Program-made: the position numbers and the translations under genes
Origin: an uncultured Anaerolineae bacterium
GTDB taxonomy: Bacteria > Chloroflexota > Anaerolineae > Promineifilales > Promineifilaceae
Assembly (NCBI GenBank): GCA_905479495.1
Contig: CAJQMR010000005.1
Location: 124,001 to 188,000, forward strand
Direction of reading: 5' to 3'
Length of the DNA: 64,000 nt
Part shown: positions 34,692 through 43,675 of the stretch, piece after piece
Numbering within the stretch: the stretch's first letter is position 1
Layout: each line of letters opens with the position of its first letter
The notes under the pieces: generated by a model
Told to the model about the DNA's origin: nothing
Seen by the model: only the letters and a program-made list of their open reading frames with translations
Databases searched by the model: none

Positions 34692-36020
34692 ATGGAAACA
34701 GTAAAAAACGGGGTTGCCAGCACCGCCTCAGATAAAAATCTGGACAGCATGCGCCTCTGGCTGGCGCAAAAAATCGAAACTTCTCTCCCGAAAACGCTCA
34801 CCTTGGATCGTACGCCGCAAACCATCAAATTGATCCAGGAACGGTATCAGCTCGCTCGCCAACATGCCAAAATCAGCATCGCCCCGGCAGATGAAAAGCA
34901 GTTTTTCGAAGATCTGCTGGATGAGATTTTAGGCTTTGGCCCGCTGGAGCGCATTCTCAGCGATGAGGACGTCACCGAAGTGATGGTCAACCGCGCCGAC
35001 CTGGTCTACATTGAAAAGAAAGGGCGATTAACCGAATCTGGCGTGACCTTTGTGGATGATGCCCACGTAGAGCGCGTTATTCGCAAAATCATTGAGCCGT
35101 TGGGGCGATTTGTGGGTAGAGATTCGCCGCTGGTGGATGCTCGCTTGCCCGATGGCTCTCGTGTGAATGCCGTTGTTTCTCCCTGTGCTATCGACGGACC
35201 CAATATCACCATTCGTAAATTTTCGCGCAACCCATTTGGCATTCAGGATTTGATCAACTTTGGCAGTATTAATGAAGACATGGCCAAGTTTTTAGAAGCA
35301 TGTGTCAAAGCCAAGCTAAACATCGTGGTTTCTGGGGGCACAGGCTCCGGTAAAACGACCCTGCTTAACGTACTCTCAAGCTTTATTCCCGATGGCGATC
35401 GCATTGTCACCATTGAGGATGCGGCCGAATTGAGCCTGCTCCAGCGGCATGTGGTTCGTTTAGAAACCAAAAAGCCATCCAAAGTGGGTGACAGCGAAGT
35501 GACCATTCGTGATTTGGTCATTAACTCGCTGCGTATGCGGCCGGAGCGCATTGTAGTCGGTGAATGTCGTGGCGGTGAGGCATTGGACATGTTGCAAGCC
35601 ATGAACACGGGCCACGATGGTAGCCTGACCACAATTCACGCTAACAATCCCCGTGACACCATCTCTCGTCTGGAGACGTTGGTATTGATGGCCGGGATGG
35701 ATTTACCCCTTTCTGTAGTACGTAAGCAGATTGTTTCGGCCGTGAACCTGATTGTGCAACAAGCTCGCCTGCGCGATGGCAGCCGTAAAGTAACCAACAT
35801 CACCGAAATCACCGGCATGGAAGGTGAAGTGGTGGTCATGCAAGACATCTTCAAGTTTGATGAGCAAGGGGAAACCGAAGACGGCAAAGTGAAAGGTGAG
35901 TTTGCCCCTGGCGGTATGCGACCGAATTGTGAAGAGCGTCTACGCAACTATGGCTTTAACTTGCCAGCCACCATGTTCATGGGCAATCGCGCTGGCGGAC
36001 TTAGCCGCCGTATGCGCTAG
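34692..36020 (+). CDS. cpaF: CpaF/TadA-type secretion ATPase
   Basis: 442 residues; hexameric motor of Tad/Flp pilus assembly. An N-terminal helical domain is followed by LGFGPLERIL, VMVNRADLVYIEKKG, Walker A SGGTGSGKTTLLN near residue 217, the Asp box (IVTIEDAAEL), Walker B (RPERIVVGECRGGEALDML) and the His box (GHDGSLTTIHANN). The acidic C-terminal tail (EDGKVKGEFAPGG) is an addition. The usual tadB/tadC genes do not follow; mtaB does. Together with the CpaB pair 4 kb away this shows a dispersed Tad system. Confidence 0.94.
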   Translation: METVKNGVASTASDKNLDSMRLWLAQKIETSLPKTLTLDRTPQTIKLIQERYQLARQHAKISIAPADEKQFFEDLLDEILGFGPLERILSDEDVTEVMVNRADLVYIEKKGRLTESGVTFVDDAHVERVIRKIIEPLGRFVGRDSPLVDARLPDGSRVNAVVSPCAIDGPNITIRKFSRNPFGIQDLINFGSINEDMAKFLEACVKAKLNIVVSGGTGSGKTTLLNVLSSFIPDGDRIVTIEDAAELSLLQRHVVRLETKKPSKVGDSEVTIRDLVINSLRMRPERIVVGECRGGEALDMLQAMNTGHDGSLTTIHANNPRDTISRLETLVLMAGMDLPLSVVRKQIVSAVNLIVQQARLRDGSRKVTNITEITGMEGEVVVMQDIFKFDEQGETEDGKVKGEFAPGGMRPNCEERLRNYGFNLPATMFMGNRAGGLSRRMR

Positions 36021-36055
36021 ATTTTTTAGTACACGCTATCAGATAAATTGGAAGA

Positions 36056-36096
36056 GTCTGACCGGTTTGAAGCTGAAAAACCGGTCAGACCTTTTT
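36056..36096 (+). terminator. Rho-independent terminator after cpaF
   Basis: A 13-bp perfect stem (GTCTGACCGGTTT with AAACCGGTCAGAC) with a short loop, followed by CTTTTTG. It confirms that cpaF ends its transcript alone. Confidence 0.93.
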
Positions 36097-36104
36097 GATC
36101 CACC

Positions 36105-36133
36105 TCGACCCACTTTCTGGCCTGCGTTAAAAT
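36105..36133 (+). promoter_or_regulatory. Probable leaderless promoter of mtaB
   Basis: TCGACC, a 17-bp spacer and TAAAAT at 36128-36133. Six bp then lead to the ATG at 36140. Weaker match than the moaC promoter. Confidence 0.45.
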
Positions 36134-36139
36134 GGGCAC

Positions 36140-37432
36140 ATGAAAGTTTTCCTCAACAGCATCGGCTGTCGCCTGAACCAAAGTGAAATTGAAACAATGG
36201 CCCGTCAGCTCTTGGCAGCAGGGCATGAGATTGTGACGGAATCGGCAGAAGCCGACAAAGTCATCATCAACACCTGCGCCGTCACCGCCGAGGCCGCCCG
36301 CGATGCCCGTAGCCAAACGCGCCGCATCCACCGCGAGAACCCCAACGCCGAAATTGTCCTCACAGGCTGCTATGCCACTATTGCTCCCGATGAGCTGAGC
36401 AAGGTGCAAGGGGCTGGCCGCGTGGTGGTCAATCAGCAAAAAGCTAAGCTGGTGCAAATGTTGGATCCGAAAGCCCGCATCGAGCTGCCCGTGTTTGACC
36501 AGGAACCCGTGCTGCGCGAATTTTTGGCGGGAAGTATGGGAGCCAACACCCGGGCCTTCATCAAGGTGCAGGACGGTTGCGACAACAAATGCACCTTTTG
36601 CGTTACCACGGTGGCTCGGGGCGCGGCCCAAAGCCGCCATTTGGGCGATGTGGTTACGGAGATTCAGGCACTGGCTGCCGCTGGCTACCAGGAAGCGGTG
36701 CTGACCGGCGTACATTTGGGCAGCTATGGCCATGATTTTGGCAATCCCGCCGGACTACGCGATCTGGTGCAGGCCATTTTGCAGCACACCGATATTCCCC
36801 GGCTGCGTCTCTCCTCGCTAGAGCCGTGGGATTTGGCCCCAGACTTCTTCACATTGTGGCAAAATCCGCGCCTGCTGCCTCACCTGCACATGCCGCTGCA
36901 ATCCGGCAGCGACAGGATTCTCAAGCGGATGGCGCGCCGCACCAGCCGCACCAGCTTCCGCGAACTGGCCGAAGCTGCCCGGGCACATATCCCCGACCTC
37001 AACTTGAGCACAGACGTTATTGTGGGCTTTCCTGGCGAAACAGAAGCGGATTTTGCCGACAGTTTAGAATTTGTAGAAGCGATCAACTTTGCCCGGCTGC
37101 ATGTGTTTAGCTACAGTCCACGACCGGGAACGGCCGCTTCCCAATTCCCCCAGCAAATTAATGGCAAAGTCAAAAAAGAGCGCGCCCATCGCATGATCGA
37201 CCTGGGCAAAAAGCTCAGCCACGAATTTCATCAGCAGTTTGTGGGGCAAATACTCAATGTGCTGTGGGAAACCAACGTGGGGGCAAACAACGGTGGCCTG
37301 AGCTGGGTAGGCTACACCGACAACTACATCCGCGTACAGGCCAACGGACCAGTGGACCTGTTCAACCGCATCACCCCAACGGAAATTACAGAGGTGGAAC
37401 CAGACGGTGTGGCCGGGAAAGTGATAATTTAG
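36140..37432 (+). CDS. mtaB: tRNA t6A37 methylthiotransferase MtaB
   Basis: Radical SAM methylthiotransferase that converts t6A to ms2t6A at position 37 of tRNAs reading ANN codons. The N-terminal UPF0004 domain carries the first cluster Cys residues (SIGCRLNQSE, INTCAVT, LTGCYA). The radical SAM motif is DGCDNKCTFCVTT (CxxxCxxC), and a TRAM-like C-terminus follows. The NQSE signature and 430-residue length favour MtaB over MiaB. elp3, another anticodon-loop modifier, converges on it. Confidence 0.93.
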   Translation: MKVFLNSIGCRLNQSEIETMARQLLAAGHEIVTESAEADKVIINTCAVTAEAARDARSQTRRIHRENPNAEIVLTGCYATIAPDELSKVQGAGRVVVNQQKAKLVQMLDPKARIELPVFDQEPVLREFLAGSMGANTRAFIKVQDGCDNKCTFCVTTVARGAAQSRHLGDVVTEIQALAAAGYQEAVLTGVHLGSYGHDFGNPAGLRDLVQAILQHTDIPRLRLSSLEPWDLAPDFFTLWQNPRLLPHLHMPLQSGSDRILKRMARRTSRTSFRELAEAARAHIPDLNLSTDVIVGFPGETEADFADSLEFVEAINFARLHVFSYSPRPGTAASQFPQQINGKVKKERAHRMIDLGKKLSHEFHQQFVGQILNVLWETNVGANNGGLSWVGYTDNYIRVQANGPVDLFNRITPTEITEVEPDGVAGKVII

Positions 37433-37510
37433 GATTACGTTCTGGGGGAATTTTTCACTTCGTTCAAAACGGTTAGTGCAGATATTAGGGCAACCAAGAA
37501 GTTTTCAACA

Positions 37511-37560
37511 TAACCAGTCAATTAACCATTAACAACCGGCTATTCACCATTCACCGTTAA
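37511..37560. repeat. Repeat of the ATTAACCATTAAC/ATTCACC family
   Basis: Tandem imperfect units (CAATTAACC, ATTAACAACC, ATTCACC, ATTCACCG). It contains the stop codon and last few codons of elp3 (VNGE). A related, inverted copy lies at 40418-40462. Confidence 0.65.
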
Positions 37561-39225
37561 ATCGGCCGTCATGTACAGGCCGTCCATCTGGAAGTTGTGA
37601 TGTTTGGCGTAATACTCTCGTGTACCAATGGCGCTGATGACGGCAATTTTGCCGTAGCCAGCCTCGCGCGCCATCTCTTTGGCCTTATCGATTAGTTCCG
37701 ACCCCAGCCCCATGTGCTGCGCTTCGCCACTGCTGTCTTCCCCCAGGTTGAGCGCCGGACCATACACGTGCACTTCGCGAATCATGGCGTGGTTCTCCAG
37801 CTCTGGCAGCGGATGGGGCGCGTCGCGGTGCGGCAGCGAAAGCCGCAAAAAGCCCGCCAACTTATCATCATCCGTCTCAAAACTAAGAAAATGTTCGGTG
37901 GTGGCGTCTGTCTCGTACGTTTCGATTTTCAGGGACAAATCGCCAGGCTGTACCTTGTGGCGGCGCACTTCACGGCAGCGGATGCAGTTGCACTGCAAAC
38001 CACGTTCCGCCATGCGCTGGAGGGCAATCTGGCGCAGGTTGGCTTTTTTGTTACCGGCCACCACGTTGGTCGTGGGGAAGTCGCGAATGACGCGGTTGAG
38101 GCGCACGTAGCGGGGCACCTGCACCTTGCAGGCGACGAGCAGTTCGGTGAGCGTTTCTTCGTCGTAGGGGTGGTATTCGCCGCGCTGCCAGTATTCGTAC
38201 AGTTCGGCATTTTCCACCAACATGCAGGGGTACACTTTGAGTTCATCGGGGCGTACGGCCGTATCCGACCAAATCTTGCCAAAATCCGCTACATCACTTT
38301 CTGGCGTAGCCCCCAGCAGGTTGGCCATCCAGTGACCGTGAATTTTGAAACCCGCCAGTCGCAGCAGGCGGAAGGCATCGCGGGTGCTTTGCACATCGTG
38401 GCCACGATTGTTCAGCGCCAAAACACGCTCGTCTAGGCTTTGGATGCCCACCTGCACCTTGGTCACGCCCAGATAGCGCAGCCAGCGCAGCTCGTCTACA
38501 TCCACATGGTCCTGACGCGTTTCCACCACCAGCCCCACGTTACGGCGCGGCCCGACGGCATTTTTCTGCTGCGCCTCGACCAGCGTTTCGGCATCTTCGC
38601 CATTCATGGCGTCCAGGCAGCGCTTGACAAACCACTCCTGGTAATCACGGCGGTAGCTGGACCAGGTGCCGCCCAAAATGAGCAGCTCAATCTTTTCGGC
38701 GGGATGGCCAATTTGTTCTAAAGCCCGAATGCGTGCGGCCGTTTGGGCATACGGGTCAAAGCCGTGGCGTTCGGCCCGCTGGGCACCGGGTTCGTCGTGC
38801 AGGTAGCTTTTGGGCATACGCACGTCGGTGGGACAAAAAATGCATTTGCCGGGGCAAGGGTACGGCTTGGTGAGCACTGTCACCACCGTCACACCCGCCT
38901 GGCTGCGGATGGGTTTCATTTGCAGGTGGGTGCGCACGTCGGGGTCAAATTCGGCCCAACCGGCCTCGCACAACTCTTCGTAGAGGCGAATGACGTTGCT
39001 TTTGGAGAGCCAGGGCAGCCCCTTCCGGGCGTAGGTGCGCATGGTGTGCTGGTATTTTTTGGAAGTTAACGGCCGTTTCCGCAGCAGCGTCTCAACCAAC
39101 TCCAAAAACATCGGCTCCTGGCCTTCTGCCAACAGCACCGGCTCATTGCGCGACTGCCATTCGGCTACCTTCACCTGCACCTGGTCTGGTGGTATTAAAA
39201 TGTTCGGCGTTTGTTTTTTAGCCAT
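37540..39225 (-). CDS. Elp3-type tRNA U34 acetyltransferase/radical SAM enzyme
   Basis: 561 residues, single-subunit bacterial Elp3, which makes cm5U34 from acetyl-CoA. Radical SAM domain with KPYPCPGKCIFCP (CxxxxCxxC-like cluster motif), LLILGGTWSSYRRDYQEWF and QVGIQSLDERVL. The C-terminal GNAT domain has HMGLGSELIDKAKEMAREAGYGKIAVIS, the acetyl-CoA site, and the REYYAKHHNF end. A zinc or cluster-linked Cys pair appears in CNCIRCREVR. Start ATG 39225. Its C-terminal codons lie in a dispersed repeat. Confidence 0.93.
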   Translation of the reverse strand: MAKKQTPNILIPPDQVQVKVAEWQSRNEPVLLAEGQEPMFLELVETLLRKRPLTSKKYQHTMRTYARKGLPWLSKSNVIRLYEELCEAGWAEFDPDVRTHLQMKPIRSQAGVTVVTVLTKPYPCPGKCIFCPTDVRMPKSYLHDEPGAQRAERHGFDPYAQTAARIRALEQIGHPAEKIELLILGGTWSSYRRDYQEWFVKRCLDAMNGEDAETLVEAQQKNAVGPRRNVGLVVETRQDHVDVDELRWLRYLGVTKVQVGIQSLDERVLALNNRGHDVQSTRDAFRLLRLAGFKIHGHWMANLLGATPESDVADFGKIWSDTAVRPDELKVYPCMLVENAELYEYWQRGEYHPYDEETLTELLVACKVQVPRYVRLNRVIRDFPTTNVVAGNKKANLRQIALQRMAERGLQCNCIRCREVRRHKVQPGDLSLKIETYETDATTEHFLSFETDDDKLAGFLRLSLPHRDAPHPLPELENHAMIREVHVYGPALNLGEDSSGEAQHMGLGSELIDKAKEMAREAGYGKIAVISAIGTREYYAKHHNFQMDGLYMTADLTVNGE

Positions 39226-39234
39226 AAATTCAAA

Positions 39235-39308
39235 TTATCAACATAGTTTTACGGGTTTGTTCACAGAATTTGCTTCAGTTTTGGTTAATTATCCACAGCT
39301 TACCCACA
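39235..39308 (+). promoter_or_regulatory. Cluster of four DnaA-box-like 9-mers
   Basis: TTATCAACA (39235-39243), TTGTTCACA (39257-39265), TTATCCACA (39289-39297, the exact consensus) and TTACCCACA (39300-39308), all in the same orientation in an AT-rich intergenic stretch, with a palindrome TTGTTCAACAA at 39311-39321. The last two are one helical turn (11 bp) apart. Either a DnaA-controlled promoter for elp3 or part of a replication-origin-like site. No dnaA, dnaN or gyrase gene is in the window. Confidence 0.55.
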
Positions 39309-39348
39309 AGTTGTTCAACAAGGGTCAAGATAACAATCTTGCCCGACA

Positions 39349-40404
39349 TCAGGTCAGTTCAGCCATTAATTCTACCATAGTGCGCAACGTCTCAACATCG
39401 AACACCGTCATGTTCATGGTCGTCACAGGTGAATCGAGCCAGAGCGACAGCCGCTCCTTCACGCGTTCGCGGGGGCCAACCAGGGCCACATCGTCGATGA
39501 GCGCGCCGGGAACCTTCATCATCGCCATGCCTTTGTCGCCCGCCAGATACAAATCCTGGATTTCTTCGGCTTCGGCTTCGTAGCCGTAGCGACCAGCCAG
39601 ATTGGTGTAGAAGTTTTTGCCTTTGGCCCCCATGCCGCCGATGTAGAGGGCCAGGAACGGCCGTAGCATGTTGTAAGCTACCTCCACATCATCGTGAATC
39701 ACCACGGAAACGGTGGGCGCAATGTCAAAATTGGCAATGCTTTTACTTGTGCCGTCCTCGGCAACGCCTGCTTTGGCAAACCCAGCTTCGATGTGTGGCT
39801 TGTAGATTTCGTCGTATTTGCTGGGGGAAAAGAAGATGGGCAGCCAGCCGTCAGCGATTTCGGCGGTGAGCTGCACGTTTTGCGGACCGATGGCCGCCAG
39901 GTAGATGGGGATGTCTGGCTGGGCTTCCAGAGTGCTTTTGAGCGGCTTGCCCAGGCCAGTGGCCCCTTTGCCCTGGTAGGGAATCTGGTACAGCTTGCCG
40001 TCGTAGGTCACGGGAGATTCGCGCTTAAAAATGGCGCGGACGATGTCTACGTATTCACGCGAGCGGGTGAGGGGACGGGCGTAACTCTCGCCATGCCAGC
40101 CTTCCACCACCTGCGGGCCAGATAAACCTAAGCCCATGAGGAAACGGCCGTTACTCAACTGGTTCATCGTCATCGCCGTCATGGCGGCGTTGGCCGGGGT
40201 GCGGCCCGGCATCTGCATGATGGCTGTGCCCAGTTTGATGTTCTGCGTCTGTGCCCCCAGCCAGGCCAGCGGCGACACCGTATCCGAGCCATACGCTTCG
40301 GCCGTCCAGGTGGCATACACGCCCAAACGGTCTGCCTCTTTAACTAGTTCAATGGGCAGCTCAATCCGCCGCCCGGCATAGCCCAACATGATTCCTAAAC
40401 GCAT
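39349..40404 (-). CDS. LLM-class (luciferase-like, F420-type) oxidoreductase
   Basis: TIM-barrel flavin/F420-dependent oxidoreductase of 351 residues: [80 protein letters not shown] and the late [23 protein letters not shown]. The pattern is that of F420-dependent methylene-H4MPT-reductase-like members, so F420 is the likelier cofactor, though FMN cannot be excluded. Substrate unknown. A strong GGAGGG ribosome site precedes the ATG. The upstream gap holds a dispersed repeat. Confidence 0.87.
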   Translation of the reverse strand: MRLGIMLGYAGRRIELPIELVKEADRLGVYATWTAEAYGSDTVSPLAWLGAQTQNIKLGTAIMQMPGRTPANAAMTAMTMNQLSNGRFLMGLGLSGPQVVEGWHGESYARPLTRSREYVDIVRAIFKRESPVTYDGKLYQIPYQGKGATGLGKPLKSTLEAQPDIPIYLAAIGPQNVQLTAEIADGWLPIFFSPSKYDEIYKPHIEAGFAKAGVAEDGTSKSIANFDIAPTVSVVIHDDVEVAYNMLRPFLALYIGGMGAKGKNFYTNLAGRYGYEAEAEEIQDLYLAGDKGMAMMKVPGALIDDVALVGPRERVKERLSLWLDSPVTTMNMTVFDVETLRTMVELMAELT

Positions 40405-40417
40405 AGCACCCTCCGTA

Positions 40418-40462
40418 ATGGTAAATAGTGAATGGTTAACGGTTAATTGTTAATGGCAAACA
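40418..40462. repeat. Repeat of the AATGGTTAACGGTTAATTG family
   Basis: Imperfect tandem units (AATGGTAAATAGTG, AATGGTTAACGG, TTAATTGTTAATGG), complementary in sense to the repeat at 37511-37560. It lies between the LLM gene and the hydrolase gene. Confidence 0.65.
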
Positions 40463-40522
40463 TTAACAGTGATGCAAATTGTATGGCAGGGAAGAGAAAA
40501 GCCAAAAAGATAAAGGGGGCGG

Positions 40523-41386
40523 CTAGAGAGGAGCAGCTTGTTCCAGCCACGCAACCGCCTCTGGCCACAGGCTTTTGGCTTTGGGGCGGAAGTAGCCAAA
40601 ATGGCCCAGAGAGGTCATGCCCCACTCCTCAGGCACAATGTGCCGCCGGGTGAGGTTGGGGTAGGCGCGCATCATGGCATCTACCGAGCGGGCGGTGCCC
40701 CAATCGTCATCATCAATGCTGTAGGCCAGCACCGGGGCGCGGAATTGTTGGTATCGAGCCAGCGGCAGTGTCTCATCGTCCAGCAAGTAGCCCGGCTTAC
40801 GGCACCAGCGCGACCATTCCAGGGCCACGCCTTTGGGTAAATCTTCTGCTGAGCTGATTTTGCTCCAGGGCATGTAGCCAAACAGGCGCGAAAGGATCGG
40901 TAAAGTGAGGTAAACGTGCAAGGCAACAGGCGCTTTCTGATTCCCACCCTGGAAGCGCCAGTAACCACTTTGTGAAGAAAAAGTCACCATAGCAGAAATT
41001 CTGTCGTGGTTGGGCAGGAGACCAGCCGTTTGCCCGCCATAACTGTGGCCAATCATAAACAGGCGACGCGGCCGTATCGTTTGTTCAACCCACTCAATCA
41101 CCCCTGCCATGTCTTGCAGTGCCCAGTCGCGGGCATCGGCGGCAAAACCGCGCAGCGAGGTGGGCTTTGAGCCAGCAATGCCGCGATAATCGTAGGTAAC
41201 GGCCGTATATCCCTGCTCCATCATAAATTTGGCAAAATATTTGTAATACCGTTGGGGAACGGCCGTTGCCGAATTGATCAAAACGACTGTGTTCGTCGGA
41301 TTTTGCTCAGGTCGGTAACAGGTTGCCGCTAAAGAAAAGCCATCACAGGCGGGAATCGTCATTTGTTCAATCTGCATAACTGTCAC
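40523..41386 (-). CDS. Alpha/beta hydrolase
   Basis: 287 residues. Oxyanion region TYDYRGIAGSKP, nucleophile elbow GHSYGGQ (Ser in G-x-S-x-G), acidic residue probably in YSIDDDDWG, and catalytic His in LGHFGYFRP near the C-terminus. The shape is that of COG4757-type predicted hydrolases. The gene starts one base after the TetR regulator stop and so is co-transcribed with it and probably self-regulated through that repressor. Substrate unknown. Confidence 0.87.
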   Translation of the reverse strand: MTVMQIEQMTIPACDGFSLAATCYRPEQNPTNTVVLINSATAVPQRYYKYFAKFMMEQGYTAVTYDYRGIAGSKPTSLRGFAADARDWALQDMAGVIEWVEQTIRPRRLFMIGHSYGGQTAGLLPNHDRISAMVTFSSQSGYWRFQGGNQKAPVALHVYLTLPILSRLFGYMPWSKISSAEDLPKGVALEWSRWCRKPGYLLDDETLPLARYQQFRAPVLAYSIDDDDWGTARSVDAMMRAYPNLTRRHIVPEEWGMTSLGHFGYFRPKAKSLWPEAVAWLEQAAPL

Positions 41387-41387
41387 C

Positions 41388-41972
41388 TCAGGCGAGTGCC
41401 GCCGTTAGCTGCGCGGCCAAATTATCTCGCACGAAAACCAGCGGCTCGGTGCTGCGCTGCGCCTTGCACAAAATCAGCGCCCCCTCAATGGCGGCAATGG
41501 TTAAAACAGCCAGCTCTCGGCCCTTTTCCACAGAAATGCCCTGCGCAGCAAGCAGGGCAGTGAATAAATTGATCATGTCATTAAAGCTGGCGTTGCATTC
41601 TACCTGGATGGGGTCGATGGTTGCGGCCGTTTCCAGCGTTACCGTGGCAATAGGGCAGCCGCGCCGGTAGTTGCCCTGATTCATCTCTTCAATGTAATAA
41701 TCACAAAACAGCGCAATCGCTTCAATGGGGCCAGGCATCGAATCGGCAATGTTGTTAAGCGAAATCATGATGCGCTCGTTGGCCAGATTAACGGCCGCTG
41801 CCGCCAGTTCCACCTTGCCCTCGGGAAAATGGTAATAAAGCGATCCCTTGGGCACGCCGCTTTCGGCAATAACCTGGCTGATGCCGGTGGCATGGAAGCC
41901 TTGCGTACGCAAAAGATAAGACATCGTTTTTAGCAGTCGATTTCTGGTTTCCTCTGTTTTGGCATAGCCCAT
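41388..41972 (-). CDS. TetR/AcrR-family transcriptional repressor
   Basis: 194 residues from the ATG at 41972. A longer open frame to 42215 would run through the operator and the neighbouring gene end and is rejected. N-terminal helix-turn-helix ([41 protein letters not shown]) and a YxxC-type ligand domain ([26 protein letters not shown]), as in the LmrA/YxaF group. The operator lies immediately upstream. Likely controls itself and the following hydrolase. Confidence 0.92.
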   Translation of the reverse strand: MGYAKTEETRNRLLKTMSYLLRTQGFHATGISQVIAESGVPKGSLYYHFPEGKVELAAAAVNLANERIMISLNNIADSMPGPIEAIALFCDYYIEEMNQGNYRRGCPIATVTLETAATIDPIQVECNASFNDMINLFTALLAAQGISVEKGRELAVLTIAAIEGALILCKAQRSTEPLVFVRDNLAAQLTAALA

Positions 41973-41993
41973 TGTGCCCCATCTCCAATTTAG

Positions 41994-42021
41994 ACCAATC
42001 GGTTTAATTTTACCGATTGGT
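41994..42021. promoter_or_regulatory. TetR operator
   Basis: ACCAATCGGT (41994-42003), 8-bp spacer TTAATTTT, ACCGATTGGT (42012-42021): a perfect 10-bp inverted repeat 22 bp upstream of the TetR start. The spacer sequence repeats after the second arm, giving a partial tandem repeat as well. The size fits binding of one or two TetR dimers. Confidence 0.85.
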
Positions 42022-42057
42022 TTAATTTTGTCAATGGACCAAAAGAGTGTCAAAGGC

Positions 42058-42972
42058 TTAAGCGAGGCTAGTTTTTGCAGGGTTAAACGGCGAATAGGAA
42101 TGAAATGTCCAGGCAAAGGGCAGTGCATTTTTCGTTTCAATGACCTGTTCTGTGTTAAACACGACAAGACGTTCTGCACCGGCGTAATGGGCAATTTGGG
42201 CGTCGTCCCAGACAATTTTGGCCTGCCCTGTTAATTGAAGCAGGCGATTACTCTCAAAATCAAAGAACAACAACCCCGCCTTGGGATTGGCCGCGATGTT
42301 GCCCAGGGTGTTAAACATCATGTTCCCGCTGTAGTCGGGAATGATAAGCTGCTGGCTGTTTTGTACATGGACAAACCCTTTATTGCCGCCACGATGAGAG
42401 GCATCGGCACCCCCTTTGGGATGGGCCGTGGCGATGAACAATGTGTCGGCCGTTGCAATCCAGTCAACTTGTTCTGTTGAAAGAGCTGTGGTTGTACTGC
42501 TTTCAGGCGGATCGCTGGCTAGTGGGCGCATTGATAAAGAGCGTTCCTGGATATATTTAGGGCAGTTGGCGTACACCTGGTTGGCATGAATGATAAACTC
42601 GTCATCGTGCCATACGGCCGTCCCGTTCAAGCGCATTCGTCGCCGGGTGGCAAAGTCAATGGCCAGCAGGCCCACCTGCCCACGGGCCTGTAAGTTGGCC
42701 AGCAAGGGATCGGAAGCCAGGGGTAAGGCTTGAATACGTAGAGTTTGCTCGTCCAACGTGTGCATAAAAGGAGGGGGGCCGGTGAGCAGTGAGGCCCACG
42801 GCCGTTTTTTTGAATCGGTTGACGCGACTATGGCAAACGGCCGTTCCTGCAAAAAATGAGCAGCAGCGGGCAAAATGGTAGGCTTGATGCTCCGACCCAC
42901 TCGTGCCGCCATTTGGGCAACGCCCGCCTGGCGCTGCACGGCCAGCTCGCCTGCATGAAAAACGTTGTTCAT
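42058..42972 (-). CDS. PNPOx-like flavin split-barrel protein, two halves
   Basis: 304 residues from the ATG at 42972 (MNNVFHAGE). Two successive split-barrel-like segments: [24 protein letters not shown] ... [22 protein letters not shown], and [24 protein letters not shown] ... [24 protein letters not shown]. Each resembles the FMN-binding pyridoxamine-phosphate-oxidase fold, so the protein probably arose by internal duplication and can bind flavin. Lies just upstream of the TetR unit, separated by the operator region. Substrate unknown. Confidence 0.83.
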   Translation of the reverse strand: MNNVFHAGELAVQRQAGVAQMAARVGRSIKPTILPAAAHFLQERPFAIVASTDSKKRPWASLLTGPPPFMHTLDEQTLRIQALPLASDPLLANLQARGQVGLLAIDFATRRRMRLNGTAVWHDDEFIIHANQVYANCPKYIQERSLSMRPLASDPPESSTTTALSTEQVDWIATADTLFIATAHPKGGADASHRGGNKGFVHVQNSQQLIIPDYSGNMMFNTLGNIAANPKAGLLFFDFESNRLLQLTGQAKIVWDDAQIAHYAGAERLVVFNTEQVIETKNALPFAWTFHSYSPFNPAKTSLA

Positions 42973-43051
42973 GGTTGCCTTCCTCACAATCAGGTGCCGG
43001 GCGCAGACCTGTTTCTGCAAGCACCCAGCATCAAGAATAAATAAGAAAATT

Positions 43052-43094
43052 CACGCAAAGGCACAAAGGGGAAAAATCTTTGCGCCTTTGCGTA
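43052..43094. repeat. Inverted repeat of the CGCAAAGGCGCAAAG family, copy 2
   Basis: CACGCAAAGGCACAAAGG and CTTTGCGCCTTTGCGTAG; between the PNPOx-like and VOC genes. Confidence 0.82.
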
Positions 43095-43124
43095 GCACAA
43101 AATTAATATCGACAATGCCTATTT

Positions 43125-43574
43125 CTAGAAAAACCCGCAGGTTGGTGCCTCACCAGAGGGGGCTGGCTGCCCGTCTGCACCTTGTGCGGCATACACTTCT
43201 AAACGAATCCCATCCGGGTCTTCAAAGAAAATTCCACCCGATTGCGCCCCTTCAGCGTGGGGCACAATGCCATCGTGGTACAGCTTGGCTCCCAATTGGC
43301 GCAGCTTGTTTTCCACCTGCTTTACTTTGTCAATATGGTCTACCGCAAAAGAAAGGTGGTGTAGCCCTGGTGTGCTGCTGGGGAAACGGCCGTTGCTCTG
43401 CTGCCACAACGTCAATACGGTTTCTCCATCATTTGCCAAAAAAGCAAAGGTGCGATTGGCTTCAGTTGACTCACCCGCCAGCTCAAAACCAAACACATCC
43501 TGATAAAACTGCTTGGAACGCTGTAAGTTGGTGACATTGAGGCCGATATGACCTGTGTTGAAAGTTGCCATCAT
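43125..43574 (-). CDS. VOC-family (glyoxalase-like) protein
   Basis: 149 residues with two beta-alpha-beta-beta-beta modules: HIGLNVTNLQRSKQFYQDVFGFEL and HLSFAVDHIDKVKQVENKLRQLGA ... GGIFFEDPDGIRLEVYA. Metal-ligand candidates are His in TGHIGLNV, His in HHLSFAV and the final Glu in RLEVY. Members include glyoxalase, dioxygenases and resistance proteins; the role is undetermined. Divergent from the CGNR regulator. Confidence 0.88.
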   Translation of the reverse strand: MMATFNTGHIGLNVTNLQRSKQFYQDVFGFELAGESTEANRTFAFLANDGETVLTLWQQSNGRFPSSTPGLHHLSFAVDHIDKVKQVENKLRQLGAKLYHDGIVPHAEGAQSGGIFFEDPDGIRLEVYAAQGADGQPAPSGEAPTCGFF

Positions 43575-43640
43575 TAACTCCTTTTTCTAACTGTCTAAAT
43601 AAAACTATGATGGTTAGGATTGTAGTCAAAAAATTCTAAC

Positions 43641-43669
43641 TTGTCAACTGCAATTTTGCTGGTTAAAAT
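43641..43669 (+). promoter_or_regulatory. Leaderless promoter of the CGNR gene
   Basis: TTGTCA (43641-43646), a 17-bp spacer, TAAAAT (43664-43669), then 6 bp to the ATG at 43676. No ribosome site. Confidence 0.65.
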
Positions 43670-43675
43670 CCACCC

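Noticed and set aside
39235..39308. Calling the DnaA-box cluster a replication origin
   Set aside because: No dnaA/dnaN/gyrB or parAB neighbours and no skew data; kept only as a box cluster.
41973..42215. Upstream extension of the TetR frame
   Set aside because: It covers the operator and the 3' end of the PNPOx-like gene; the family N-terminus starts at 41972.
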